From positions 5,854,501 through 5,918,500 of the forward strand of contig NZ_JACHMG010000001.1 in assembly GCF_014204865.1 (NCBI RefSeq): 64,000 nt of DNA, read 5' to 3'. The stretch comes from Amycolatopsis jiangsuensis. Lineage in GTDB: Bacteria; Actinomycetota; Actinomycetes; Mycobacteriales; Pseudonocardiaceae. A program made the translations under genes and the position numbers. The notes below the pieces were generated by a model. The model was not told where the DNA came from. It ran no database searches and saw only the letters and a program-made list of their open reading frames with translations. This document shows positions 53,325 through 61,827 of the stretch, piece by piece (position 1 is the first letter of the stretch; every line of letters begins with the position of its first letter).

Positions 53325-53980
53325 ACTTCTTCTCGGGCCTGTCCCGTCCGCTGCGCGCCGCGGGTGTCGCGCTGATCGGGCTCGCCGTGGTCGCCGCGGT
53401 GATCGGCGGCGTGACCGTGCTCAACACCTCCGGTTCGGACAGCGAGAACAACGCCGGCCCGACCACTTCGGGCCCGCCGCCCAGCTCCGGGGGGCCGGCG
53501 TCCAGCTCGGCGCCTGGTTCCTCGTCCGCACCGCCCTCGTCGTCCTCGGCTCCGGCGTCGTCCACCGCGCCCAGCGACCAGCCGGGGCAGCCGGGTCAGT
53601 CCGGGGGCCAGCCGGGTGACCAGCAGGGGCAGCCGGGCGGCCGGCCGGGTCAGTCGGGTACCGACCAGCAGGCCTCGAACAAGTGGGTCACCCTGCGGGT
53701 CTACAACAACTCGCTGGTCAAGCACCTCGCCGAACAGGCCGCGGACGACTTCCGCAACCAGGGCTGGAACGTCGCCGAGGTCAGCAACTACTCCGAGGGC
53801 GTGATCCCGAGGACCACCGCGTACTTCCGCCCGGGCACCGACGAGGAGGCCGCCGCCAAGCAGCTGGCCGCCGAGTTCGGCTTCGACGCGCAGCCGCGGT
53901 TCGAAGGCATCAAGAAGGCCAGCCCCGGCGTCGTCGTGATCGTCACCAAGGACTACCAGAACCACACCAAAGGCGGCTGA
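53321..53980 (+). CDS. LytR_C domain protein, VirR-like
   Basis: A 219-residue protein: short cytoplasmic N-terminus, one membrane helix (residues about 13-33), a Ser/Pro/Gly/Gln-rich linker of about 85 residues and a C-terminal LytR_C domain (WVTLRVYNNSLVKHLAEQA to VVVIVTKDY). Size, topology and neighbours match mycobacterial VirR (Rv0431), which affects vesicle formation and envelope integrity, possibly as a scaffold for LCP wall-ligases. It is coupled to the DUF3263 gene, and a hairpin begins directly after its stop codon. Confidence 0.85.
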   Translation: MNFFSGLSRPLRAAGVALIGLAVVAAVIGGVTVLNTSGSDSENNAGPTTSGPPPSSGGPASSSAPGSSSAPPSSSSAPASSTAPSDQPGQPGQSGGQPGDQQGQPGGRPGQSGTDQQASNKWVTLRVYNNSLVKHLAEQAADDFRNQGWNVAEVSNYSEGVIPRTTAYFRPGTDEEAAAKQLAAEFGFDAQPRFEGIKKASPGVVVIVTKDYQNHTKGG

Positions 53981-54021
53981 CCTCGTGAGTGGCGAGAGAA
54001 CCTGACTCGCCACTCACGAGG
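53981..54021. terminator. 16-bp-arm hairpin between convergent genes
   Basis: cctcgtgagtggcgag (53981-53996) pairs perfectly with 54006-54021 around a 9-nt loop. It begins at the base after the VirR-like stop codon and ends six bases before the stop of the convergent AAA gene, so it probably terminates both. The arm motif ctcgtgagtggcg looks like a repeated intergenic element rather than random sequence. Confidence 0.8.
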
Positions 54022-54026
54022 GTGCG

Positions 54027-56318
54027 TCAGCGTTGCTGCTGGGCCTGCGCGTACGCGGCCAGCTCGGCCAGCTGCTGCGGGTCCAGTGACGGGCGCACGA
54101 CCGAGCGGGCCTTTTCCAGGTGCGCGGCGGTGACCTCGCGGGCGTCCAGTGACTCGCGCATCGCGGTGAGCGCCGCCTCCCGGATCAGCGCCGCGCAGTC
54201 CGCCGCCGAATAGCCCTCCAGCGCATCGGCGATCGCGGCCAGGTCCACATCGGACGCCAACGGGGTGTTCTTCGCGGTCGCGGACAGGATGGCCGCACGG
54301 GACTCCGCGTCCGGCGGCGGCACGTAGATCCGCCGCTCCAGCCGGCCGGGACGCAACAGCGCCGGGTCGACCAGCTCGGGCCGGTTCGTCGCGCCCAGCA
54401 CGACGACCTCGCGCATCGGCTCGACTCCGTCCAGTTCGGTCAGCAGGGCCGCGACCACCCGGTCGGCGACGCCGGAGTCCGACGACTGGCCCCGGCGCGG
54501 GGCCAGCGCGTCGATCTCGTCGAGGAAGATCAGCGACGGCGCCGCTTCGGCGGCGCGGCGGAACAGGTCCCGCACCGCGCGTTCAGATTCGCCGACCCAC
54601 TTGTCGAGCACCTCGGCGCCCTTGATCGCGAACACGTTCAGCGCGCCGGTTCCCGCGAGCGCCCGGACCAGGAACGTCTTGCCGCCGCCGGGCGGGCCGT
54701 AGAGCAGCACGCCGCGCGGCGGCTCGACCCCCAGCCGGGCGAACGAGTCCGGATAGCGCAGCGGCCACAGCACCGTCTCGGTCAGCGCTTCCTTCACCGC
54801 GGTCATGTTGCCGACGTCGTCGAGGGTCAGGCCGCCGGTGGCCAGGTTGTCCGAAGTGGACAGCGAGATCGGCCGGACCGTGGCGAGGGCGTCCAGCAGG
54901 TCCTGCTGGGAGATCTGTGGTTCGTCGGCCTCACGTTGGCGCAACGCGGCCCGCAGCGCCGCGTCCCGGCGCAGCGCGAGCAGGTCGGCGGCCACGAACC
55001 CGGGCGTCCGCTCGGCGAGCACGCCCAGGTCGGCACCGGATTCCACCGGGACGTCACGCAACAGGATGCGCAGCAGCTCGACCCGGGTCTTCGCTTCCGG
55101 CAGCGGCAGGCTCAGCTCGCGGTCGAGCAGGTCGACCGCACGCAGCCGCGGATCGACCGACTCGGCGCGCGCGGTCGTGGCCACCACCGCCAGCCCGTCG
55201 CGGCGCAGCGCACCACGCAGCTCCTCCAGCACCACCGTGGCCACCGGCGGTGGCTGGGTCGCGGGCAGCAACGCGTCGATGTCGTTGATCAGCAGCACGC
55301 CGGGGCCGTCCCCCTCGGCGGCGCGCTCGATGGCTTCCCGCAGCCGGCTGTGCGCGGCACCGGGCTCCAGCACGGCGATGTTCGGCGCGGTCAGCGCGAC
55401 CACCCGCACGCTTTCCGCCTTCGCGACCGAGCGCACCAGCGTCGCCTTGCCGACGCCTTCCGGCCCGGACAGCAGCACGCCCAGCTGCGCCGACGTGCCC
55501 AGCCGCGCCAGCAGATCGGGACGGTGGAAGGCCAGGTCGAACCACTCGGCGAGCTTGCGTGCCGTGCTCTCCGCGCCCACCAGGTCCGAGACCGGGGGCA
55601 CGGGCTGCTCCTCTTCGCGCCCCTCGGTGATGACGTCTTCGACGATCTCCGCTTCGAGGTAGTCCTCGTCCGCGGTCACCGCCGTGCTGCGCACCAGCGC
55701 GGTCGCGTTCTGCGTGGGCGGCTGGGAGACGCCGGCCGGTTCGCCGGTGCGTGCTCCGTCCCGCCAGCTGACCACTGTGGACGGCCCGACCACGACCACC
55801 CCGGCAGGCTCGGTGGCGGTGACGGTGAGCAGTTCGTTGGTCCAGGTCGCGCCGATCACCCGGGACAGCTGCCCGCGCACGGCGGCCACGTCCGACCCCG
55901 GTGCGGGCGAAAGGTCTTGTGGCAGCAAGGAAACCGCGTCGCCGCGGGTGAGCACCTTGCCGGTGAGCGCGAGCCGCAGCGTCTGCGGGGACACCGACGC
56001 GGACGCGAGCCGCGATCCGGAGACGGTGACCGTGCGCGCCGCCGAGACCTCGACAGGCGCGACCACGACCTCGCCGCCCTCGGTGATCCCGAGGTTCGAC
56101 ATGGTCACGTCGTCGGTCAGCACCACCCCGGGCGTGCTTTCCTCGCCGGACGGCGCGGCGAGCGCGGCACTGCGGCGCGCGCCGGTCAGGTGCACCGCGT
56201 CCCAGGCCCGCAGGCCGAGCGCGTCGAGCACTTCCGGGTGCAACCGCACGACCCCCCGCCGGGAGTCGAGCGCGGACGGCGTGTGCCGGACGGTCAGCGT
56301 GATCTGCGGGTCGCTCAC
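54027..56318 (-). CDS. CDC48-like two-domain AAA ATPase
   Basis: A 763-residue protein: an N-terminal CDC48-N-like double-psi-barrel region (about 1-190), AAA domain D1 (about 245-430) and AAA domain D2 (about 490-740). D2 is complete, with Walker A GPPGGGKT (about 541-548), Walker B LIFLDEIDAL (about 596) and an arginine-finger region LRPGRLERRI. D1 is degenerate: its Walker A is GPEGVGKA and its Walker B is LLINDIDAL, lacking the catalytic glutamate. It likely unfolds protein substrates for degradation or disassembly, driven by D2. The orthologue in M. tuberculosis would be Rv0435c by gene order. Confidence 0.88.
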   Translation of the reverse strand: MSDPQITLTVRHTPSALDSRRGVVRLHPEVLDALGLRAWDAVHLTGARRSAALAAPSGEESTPGVVLTDDVTMSNLGITEGGEVVVAPVEVSAARTVTVSGSRLASASVSPQTLRLALTGKVLTRGDAVSLLPQDLSPAPGSDVAAVRGQLSRVIGATWTNELLTVTATEPAGVVVVGPSTVVSWRDGARTGEPAGVSQPPTQNATALVRSTAVTADEDYLEAEIVEDVITEGREEEQPVPPVSDLVGAESTARKLAEWFDLAFHRPDLLARLGTSAQLGVLLSGPEGVGKATLVRSVAKAESVRVVALTAPNIAVLEPGAAHSRLREAIERAAEGDGPGVLLINDIDALLPATQPPPVATVVLEELRGALRRDGLAVVATTARAESVDPRLRAVDLLDRELSLPLPEAKTRVELLRILLRDVPVESGADLGVLAERTPGFVAADLLALRRDAALRAALRQREADEPQISQQDLLDALATVRPISLSTSDNLATGGLTLDDVGNMTAVKEALTETVLWPLRYPDSFARLGVEPPRGVLLYGPPGGGKTFLVRALAGTGALNVFAIKGAEVLDKWVGESERAVRDLFRRAAEAAPSLIFLDEIDALAPRRGQSSDSGVADRVVAALLTELDGVEPMREVVVLGATNRPELVDPALLRPGRLERRIYVPPPDAESRAAILSATAKNTPLASDVDLAAIADALEGYSAADCAALIREAALTAMRESLDAREVTAAHLEKARSVVRPSLDPQQLAELAAYAQAQQQR

Positions 56319-56350
56319 GGGGCCAAACTACCGCGTGGCGTGGCCGGTCG

Positions 56351-57716
56351 TCAGAACGCCGGACGCCGTCCGCGCACCGGGCTCACCGTCTCCAGCCGTT
56401 CGGCCACGTCGAGCAGGTCCCGGTCGGTCCACCAGCGGCCGGCCAGCTGGACGCCGATCGGCAGGCCGCTCGTGGTCGCGCCGAAGGGCAGCGCGACGGC
56501 GGGCATCCCGGTCAGGTTGAACGGCACGGTCGCGCGCGCGACGGCAGTGGAGGGGACTTCGACGCCGTCGACCAGGTGCGCCGGCTGCGCGTGCGGCTGA
56601 GCCGGGAACGGCACCACGGGACAGAGCAGCACGTCGTAGTCCTCGAGCCAGCCGGCGAACGAGGACCGCAGCCGTTCCGCGCCCTGCTCGGCCGCGACGT
56701 AGTCCTCCAGCGTGGTTGCCGGCAGCGCCAGGGAGATCGCGGTCGACGGATGCAGTTCCGCCTCCCGTCCGGCAGCGAGCGCGCACGTAGGACTGGGTTT
56801 CGGCAAGCAGCAACGGAGTTGCCAGCTCGGTGCAGTCCTGTTCGGCCAGCCACGGCAGCTCGACCTGTTCGACGTCGTAGCCGAGGTCGGCCAGCGCGGT
56901 CGCGGCGGCCGCGACGGTGGCCGCGACCTCCGGATCGATCGGGCCGAACGCGTCGGTGACCCAGCCGATCCTCGGCCGGGCCACCGGCCGGGCGGCGGGG
57001 AGCGCGACCGCGTACGGATCGGCGCCGTCCGGGCCCTCCAACAGGGACAGTGCCAGGCGCAGGTCGCGCACGCTGCGGGCCAGCGGGCCGACGTGCCACA
57101 GGCGCAGCAGCACTTCGGAGAAGTGCCCGGTGCACGGCACCCGTCCGTGCGTCGGCTTGAGCGCGGCGATCCCGGTGTTCTGCGCCGGTCCGCGCAGCGA
57201 GACCACGAGGTCGCTGCCCAGGCCCAACGGGGACATGCCGGAGGCGATCGCGGCGGACTCGCCCCCGCTGGATCCGCCCGGCGTGCGCTCCGGGTCGTAC
57301 GGGTTGAGCGTCCGGCCGGTGACCAGGTTGTCCGTCTCGGTCCACACCGCCAGCTCCGGCAGGTTCGTCTTGCCCAGCGGGATCCCGCCCGCCGCACGCA
57401 GCCGGGCCACCGCCACCGCGTCGCGGTCCGGCACGTAGCTGGTGAACAACGCGGACCCGCGCGTGGTCCGCACTCCCTCGGTGTCGAACGCGTCCTTGAT
57501 CGTGAACGGCACGCCACTCAGCGGCCCCGGCCGCGGATCCCGCGCGGCGGCGAGCGCCTGCTCGCCCAGCACCGTGACAAAGGCGTTGGTCCGCTCGCCG
57601 ACTGCCTCGATGCGGTCGAGGTGCGCCTGCACGACCTCGGTCGCGGTGACCTCGCCCGCGGCGATCAACCGGGCCAGTTCGGTCGCGTCGATCCAGGCAA
57701 GATCAAGAGAGTCCAT
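56351..57716 (-). pseudogene. amidase-signature protein, frameshifted
   Basis: The frame from ATG 57716 encodes an amidase N-terminal two-thirds ([16 protein letters not shown] with the catalytic lysine; [14 protein letters not shown] with the cis-serine; [16 protein letters not shown] with the nucleophile serine). Near 56776-56787, in the alternating run gcgagcgcgc, the homology passes to another frame ([15 protein letters not shown] to the end at 56351). One extra base explains it: 1366 nt is 454 codons plus stop plus one base. The nucleophile motif has VV for the usual GG. If it is not a sequencing error, the gene is inactive. It interrupts the AAA-pssA order of mycobacteria. Confidence 0.85.
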
Positions 57717-57878
57717 GCCGCGGACGCTAGCACCCACGACGTGAGTTCCAGTGGTGGTCAGGGAGACGCTTTCCCGCGAGCAGATGCTCGGCGCGGCACG
57801 GTAGTACGCCTGCACTCACGGGATTTCCGCACTGTCATGCGCAAGCTCGACCCAACCGCCCGGACGGCCACTCGCCGG

Positions 57879-58862
57879 CTACCGGCGCCGGATCCCGATC
57901 CGCCGCCAGCTGCGCCGCCGCTGCCCGGGGCTGGACGTGCCGACCGGGGTGCTTCCGTGGTCCCGTTCGCGCAGGGTGCGCGTGCGCACGACGTCGGTGC
58001 CGGAGCGCGGCAGCCGGACCGCGCGCATCGCGGCCCCGGCCACCCGGCGTGAGGCCGGCCGGAGCCGCAGCCGGCGGTGGCTGCGGGCCCGCCGGATCGC
58101 CCGGCGTTCGCGCGGCGGCACCGTCCACGCCTCGGGGTGCGCGGCGAGCCAGCGGTTGCGGTACACCGAATACGGGATGTGCAGCAGGTACAGCACCAGC
58201 GCGGCGGCCAGCGCCACCAGCGGGAACTGGATGATCGCCGCGGCCAGCAGGCCCACCCCGACCAGCAGCGGGGCGATCGCCTTCGCCGGCACCTTGATGG
58301 TCTTCAACGACAGCGTCGGAATGCGGCTGATCAGCAGGACGGCGACCGCGATCGTCCAGATCAGCACCACGTACTGCTGCGACCACCAGCCCGTACCCCA
58401 CTGCATCGTGAGGATCAACGGCAGCATCGCGACCAGTCCACCGGCCGGTGCGGGCACGCCGACGAAGAACTCCGAGGCGTACGGCGGCTGGTCGGTGTCG
58501 TCGAGCAGGGTGTTGAACCGGGCGAGCCGCAGGATCATGCACACCGCGAAGATCAGCGACGCGACCCAGCCGATCCGGTCGCCGTGCGACTGCCACACGT
58601 AGAGCACCAGCGCCGGGGCCACCCCGAAGGAGATCGCGTCGGACAGCGAGTCGAGCTCGGCGCCCATTTTGGACGTGGCGTCGAGCAGCCGGGCGATGCG
58701 GCCGTCGAGGCTGTCGAGCACCGCGGCGATGCCGATCGAGCCGATCGCCATCGCGTAGTTGCCGGTGAGCGCGAACTGCACCGAGGACAGGCCGGCGCAC
58801 AGCGCGAGCACAGTGATGGCGTTCGGCAGCAGCCGGATGCCCGGGGTGGTCACGCGGACCAT
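57879..58862 (-). CDS. pssA: CDP-diacylglycerol-serine O-phosphatidyltransferase
   Basis: A 327-residue membrane enzyme making phosphatidylserine from CDP-diacylglycerol and serine. The CDP-alcohol phosphotransferase signature D-G-x2-A-R-x8-G-x3-D-x3-D is intact, beginning at DGRIARLLD (near residue 52). About eight membrane helices fill residues 10-235. The last 90 residues are strikingly Arg-rich and hydrophilic, longer than most homologues. It starts two bases after the psd stop; together they make phosphatidylethanolamine. Confidence 0.94.
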   Translation of the reverse strand: MVRVTTPGIRLLPNAITVLALCAGLSSVQFALTGNYAMAIGSIGIAAVLDSLDGRIARLLDATSKMGAELDSLSDAISFGVAPALVLYVWQSHGDRIGWVASLIFAVCMILRLARFNTLLDDTDQPPYASEFFVGVPAPAGGLVAMLPLILTMQWGTGWWSQQYVVLIWTIAVAVLLISRIPTLSLKTIKVPAKAIAPLLVGVGLLAAAIIQFPLVALAAALVLYLLHIPYSVYRNRWLAAHPEAWTVPPRERRAIRRARSHRRLRLRPASRRVAGAAMRAVRLPRSGTDVVRTRTLRERDHGSTPVGTSSPGQRRRSWRRIGIRRR

Positions 58863-58864
58863 GG

Positions 58865-59578
58865 TCAGCCTTCTCCCAGCGGGGGCAGTTCGGCGAGCAC
58901 GGTCTCCCCGCCGACCGTCCGCTGACCCTTCGCCACCAGCACGCGGCTGCCCGGCGGCAGGTACAGGTCGACCCGCGAGCCGAACCGGATGATGCCGTAG
59001 GTCTGCCCGGCCGGCACCTTCTCGCCCTCGGCGACGTCACACCGGATCCGGCGTGCGACGAGGCCGGCGATCTGCACGACGACGAGCTCGTGACCGTCGA
59101 CGGTGCGCAGCAGCACGGAGTTGCGTTCGTTGTCCTCGCTCGCCTTGTCCAGATCGGCGGAGAGGAACTTGCCCGGCCGGTAAGCCACCTTCTCCACGAC
59201 CCCGGCCGCCGGAGTGCGCTGGACGTGCACGTCGAACACCGACAGGAACACGCTCACCCGCATCCGCGGTTGCGCGGGCAGGCCCAGCTCAGGTGGTGGC
59301 ACGGCCTCCTCGATCAGCGACACGAGCCCGTCCGCCGAAGCGATCGCCACGTTCTCGCGCGGCGGCGGTACGCGTTTCGGCTCGCGGAAGAACGCCGCGG
59401 TGGCGGCCGTGGTGAGCGCGCCCGCCACGCCGAGCGGCTTCCACAGCCGGCGCAACAGCAGCGTCGCGGCCAGACCGCCGAAGACGAACGGGCGTCCCGC
59501 GGGGTGCATCGGCGGCACGGTCTCGCGGGCGAGCTCGATGGCGTGCGCGAGGGGGTTGCCAGTGGACTGGCCGCTCAT
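58865..59578 (-). CDS. psd: phosphatidylserine decarboxylase, short (PSD-B-like) type
   Basis: A 237-residue proenzyme converting phosphatidylserine to phosphatidylethanolamine. The C-terminal RFGSRVDLYLP contains the Gly-Ser cleavage point at which the serine becomes the pyruvoyl cofactor. FLSVFDVHVQRTPAAG and RNSVLLRTVDGHELVVVQIAG are family motifs. A hydrophobic N-terminal region (residues about 27-65) anchors it to the membrane. It is the first gene of psd-pssA, matching Rv0437c-Rv0436c in order. Confidence 0.94.
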   Translation of the reverse strand: MSGQSTGNPLAHAIELARETVPPMHPAGRPFVFGGLAATLLLRRLWKPLGVAGALTTAATAAFFREPKRVPPPRENVAIASADGLVSLIEEAVPPPELGLPAQPRMRVSVFLSVFDVHVQRTPAAGVVEKVAYRPGKFLSADLDKASEDNERNSVLLRTVDGHELVVVQIAGLVARRIRCDVAEGEKVPAGQTYGIIRFGSRVDLYLPPGSRVLVAKGQRTVGGETVLAELPPLGEG

Positions 59579-59834
59579 GGGTCGGTTCCCCGCTGTTCGT
59601 TTCGTCCGGGTGGAAAGGAAGTCGTACTCCTGCGATTCAGGCGTCCCACGCTACCGCCCGCCGGTGGGCGAACCCGTCCGCCCCTGGCCCGGCGGCCTGC
59701 GGGTACCCGGTGCCGGGGGCGACCGCGGCGGTGTCCACGGCCACAACCCGCTAACGCCGCGTCGAACAGTCCGATGACACCCGGTAGTCAACGCCGCTCG
59801 GGACCGGTGCCCGGGCCGAGAGGGCGAGGAAACC

Positions 59835-60011
59835 ATGGCGGTACCCGATTCGCTGACCCGGCTGCTGTGCGCCTGGCGCCGGGACATCGCTTCGGTACCC
59901 GTGCCGATGCTGGTGGACGCGGAACACGGCGCGCGGCTGATCCGGGAAGCCGCCCGGGTGCATGCGTCCCCCGACGATGCACGCACCCGGGCGCGGAACT
60001 GGCCAGTCTAG
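59835..60011 (+). CDS. small hypothetical protein (58 aa)
   Basis: ATG 59835 is preceded by gagggcgagga with good spacing and opens 58 codons to a TAG at 60009: it begins MAVPDSLTRLLCAWRRDI and ends NWPV. The composition (helical, amphipathic, no membrane segment) is credible for a small cytoplasmic protein, and I believe similar small proteins with an AWRRDI motif occur in related genera, but cannot verify this. A 15-bp inverted repeat with one mismatch (59951-59965/59979-59993) lies inside its 3' part. The 256 bp before it, up to psd, holds no other gene that I can support. Confidence 0.5.
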   Translation: MAVPDSLTRLLCAWRRDIASVPVPMLVDAEHGARLIREAARVHASPDDARTRARNWPV

Positions 60012-60049
60012 CCTGTGTGCGCCCGTTATGACAGATCGTCGGGAGATGA

Positions 60050-60340
60050 TCACCGGCGGTCACGGTCGCGGTGCCCGCCTGCCACCGCGCTGACCAGCCG
60101 CAACACCAGCAGCAGCACGATCGCGCCGAGGATCGCGACGCCGAAGCTGGGGAAGTCGAAGTCGAACTGCCGCTGTTCGCCGGTGGCCAGCCGGTAGACG
60201 AACCCGCCGAGCGCCGCGCCGAGCACCCCGACGAGCACGCTGACCAGGCAGCCCTGCCGGCGCCGTTCCCGCCCGCCGACCACGAGGTTCGCGAGCCAGC
60301 CGACCAGCGCGCCGAAGACGATCCACAGGATGATGCCCAT
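60050..60340 (-). CDS. GlsB/YeaQ/YmgE family membrane protein
   Basis: A 96-residue protein with the transglycosylase-associated pattern: MGIILWIVFGALVGWLANLVVG, a short basic loop GRERRRQGC, a second Gly-rich helix SVLVGVLGAALGGFVYRL and a third helix AILGAIVLLLVLRLVS. Three membrane segments make up most of the chain. These proteins are often stress-induced; their molecular role is not known. It starts nine bases after the moeA stop and may be cotranscribed with it. Confidence 0.9.
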   Translation of the reverse strand: MGIILWIVFGALVGWLANLVVGGRERRRQGCLVSVLVGVLGAALGGFVYRLATGEQRQFDFDFPSFGVAILGAIVLLLVLRLVSAVAGGHRDRDRR

Positions 60341-60349
60341 GCCCCGAGC

Positions 60350-61552
60350 CTAGAGCAGCAGGACGTCGACCTCGTCGCCCTCGGCGGCCTCGCTGACGTC
60401 CTCCGGCAGCACGATCAGGCAGTTGGCCTGGGTGAACGCGGCGAGCAGGTGGGAACCGGGCCCGCCACGGGGGCCGACGACACCGGTCACCTCGCCTTCG
60501 GCCTGGAGGTAGAAACCGCGGCGGTACTGCCGACGGCCCGGCGGCGAGGACAGGTCCTCGGTCAGCCGCGCGCGGACGTGGCGGCGACCGGGTCCGGAGT
60601 GCCCCATCGCCGTGCGCAGCGCCGGGCGCAGGAACGCCTCGAACGACACCAGCACGCTCACCGGGTTCCCCGGCAGCGTCACCACGGGCACGCCGTTCCA
60701 CCGGCCGTTGCCCTGCGGTCCGCCCGGCTGCATGGCGATCTTGCGGAACTCGACCCCGCGTGCGGTCAGCGCGTCCTTGACCACCTCGTACGCGCCGGCG
60801 GAGACCCCGCCCGAGGTGACCAGCAGATCGGCCCCGGCGAGCTTCGGCTCGACGATCCCGCGGAACTCCTCGACGTCGTCGACCACACTGCGCACGACCT
60901 CCACCCGGCATCCGAGCTCCCGCAGCGCGGCGGCCAGCATCACGCTGTTGGACTCGTAGATCTGCCCGTGCCGCAACGGATCCGGCGCGGTCACCAGCTC
61001 GGTCCCGGTGGACACGACGAGGACCGAAAGCGGCTGGTACACCGGCAGCTCGGCGAGCCCGATCGCCGCGGCGAGCCCCAGCTGTGCATGCCCGAGCACG
61101 GTGCCCGCGTGCAGCGCGAGGCTGCCCTTCTCCACGTCCTCGCCGGTACGGCGCACGTGGTCGTTCGCCGTCGCGGCACGGTCGATCCGGACGTCGGCCG
61201 TGCCACCGTCGGTGTGTTCCACCATCACCACCGCGTCCGCGCCGGGTGGCATCGGCGCCCCGGTCATGATCCGGTGCACGGTGCCCGGCGCCAGCGGCTT
61301 GATGTCCACGCGCCCGGCTGGGATGTCGTCGGCGACCGGCAGGGTCACCGGCGCTCCGGCGAGGTCGGCGGCGCGGACCGCGTAACCGTCCATCGCCGAG
61401 TTGTCGAACGGTGGCAGCGCCACCCCGGCGAAGACGTCGCGGGCCAGCACGAGCCCGGCGGCCTCGGCGAGCGGAACAGTCGTGACGGGGGCGTGACCGA
61501 GCAGGTCGGTCACGATCTCCCGGTAGGCGTCGACGGAGATCACCTGGACCAT
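60350..61552 (-). CDS. moeA: molybdopterin molybdenumtransferase
   Basis: A 400-residue MoeA/gephyrin-type enzyme inserting molybdate into adenylylated molybdopterin. NSAMDGYAVRA (near residue 51), MTGAPMPPGAD (near residue 95), VVSTGTEL (near residue 176), TSGGVSAG (near residue 245) and VTLPGNPVSVLV (near residue 290) are the hallmark motifs, and the C-terminal beta-barrel domain IV is present. ATG 61552 follows GGGAGG. By gene order it matches MoeA2 (Rv0438c). No other molybdopterin gene is in view. Confidence 0.94.
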   Translation of the reverse strand: MVQVISVDAYREIVTDLLGHAPVTTVPLAEAAGLVLARDVFAGVALPPFDNSAMDGYAVRAADLAGAPVTLPVADDIPAGRVDIKPLAPGTVHRIMTGAPMPPGADAVVMVEHTDGGTADVRIDRAATANDHVRRTGEDVEKGSLALHAGTVLGHAQLGLAAAIGLAELPVYQPLSVLVVSTGTELVTAPDPLRHGQIYESNSVMLAAALRELGCRVEVVRSVVDDVEEFRGIVEPKLAGADLLVTSGGVSAGAYEVVKDALTARGVEFRKIAMQPGGPQGNGRWNGVPVVTLPGNPVSVLVSFEAFLRPALRTAMGHSGPGRRHVRARLTEDLSSPPGRRQYRRGFYLQAEGEVTGVVGPRGGPGSHLLAAFTQANCLIVLPEDVSEAAEGDEVDVLLL

Positions 61553-61616
61553 CCTGCCTCCCTCACCCGCTCGTGCAACACTCTCCCGGCACAGTCGGGG
61601 AGTACTGGGAGTTCGC

Positions 61617-61826
61617 ATGCAGGTCCAGGTTCGGCAGCAGCCGTCGCCCGCCATTGCCGGCAGCGTGCGGCGGCAGGCGCGCGAGGTCGCGAAGGGCGCG
61701 GCCCAGTCCGCCGGGGCCGGGGAGGGACTCGTGTCCGACTCCACCGGGCCGGGCACGGTGCACCCCCGGACGCGCAATCCGTCCCCGCTGGCGAGCCGGC
61801 TCGTCACGGCGCTCCCCGCACGCTGA
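61617..61826 (+). pseudogene. AIM24 family remnant with internal deletion
   Basis: A 69-residue frame with a good ribosome binding site (GGGAG, five bases before ATG). Its first 14 residues (MQVQVRQQPSPAIA) look like the start of an AIM24 protein, and its last half (GEGLVSDSTGPGTVHPRTRN to the end) looks like the AIM24 C-terminus; the about 150 residues between are missing and the reading frame is kept. The intact paralogue one base downstream has GEGLVLDFAGPGTVLVQ at the same place. Either a decayed gene or a new mini-protein. Confidence 0.65.
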
Positions 61827-61827
61827 C

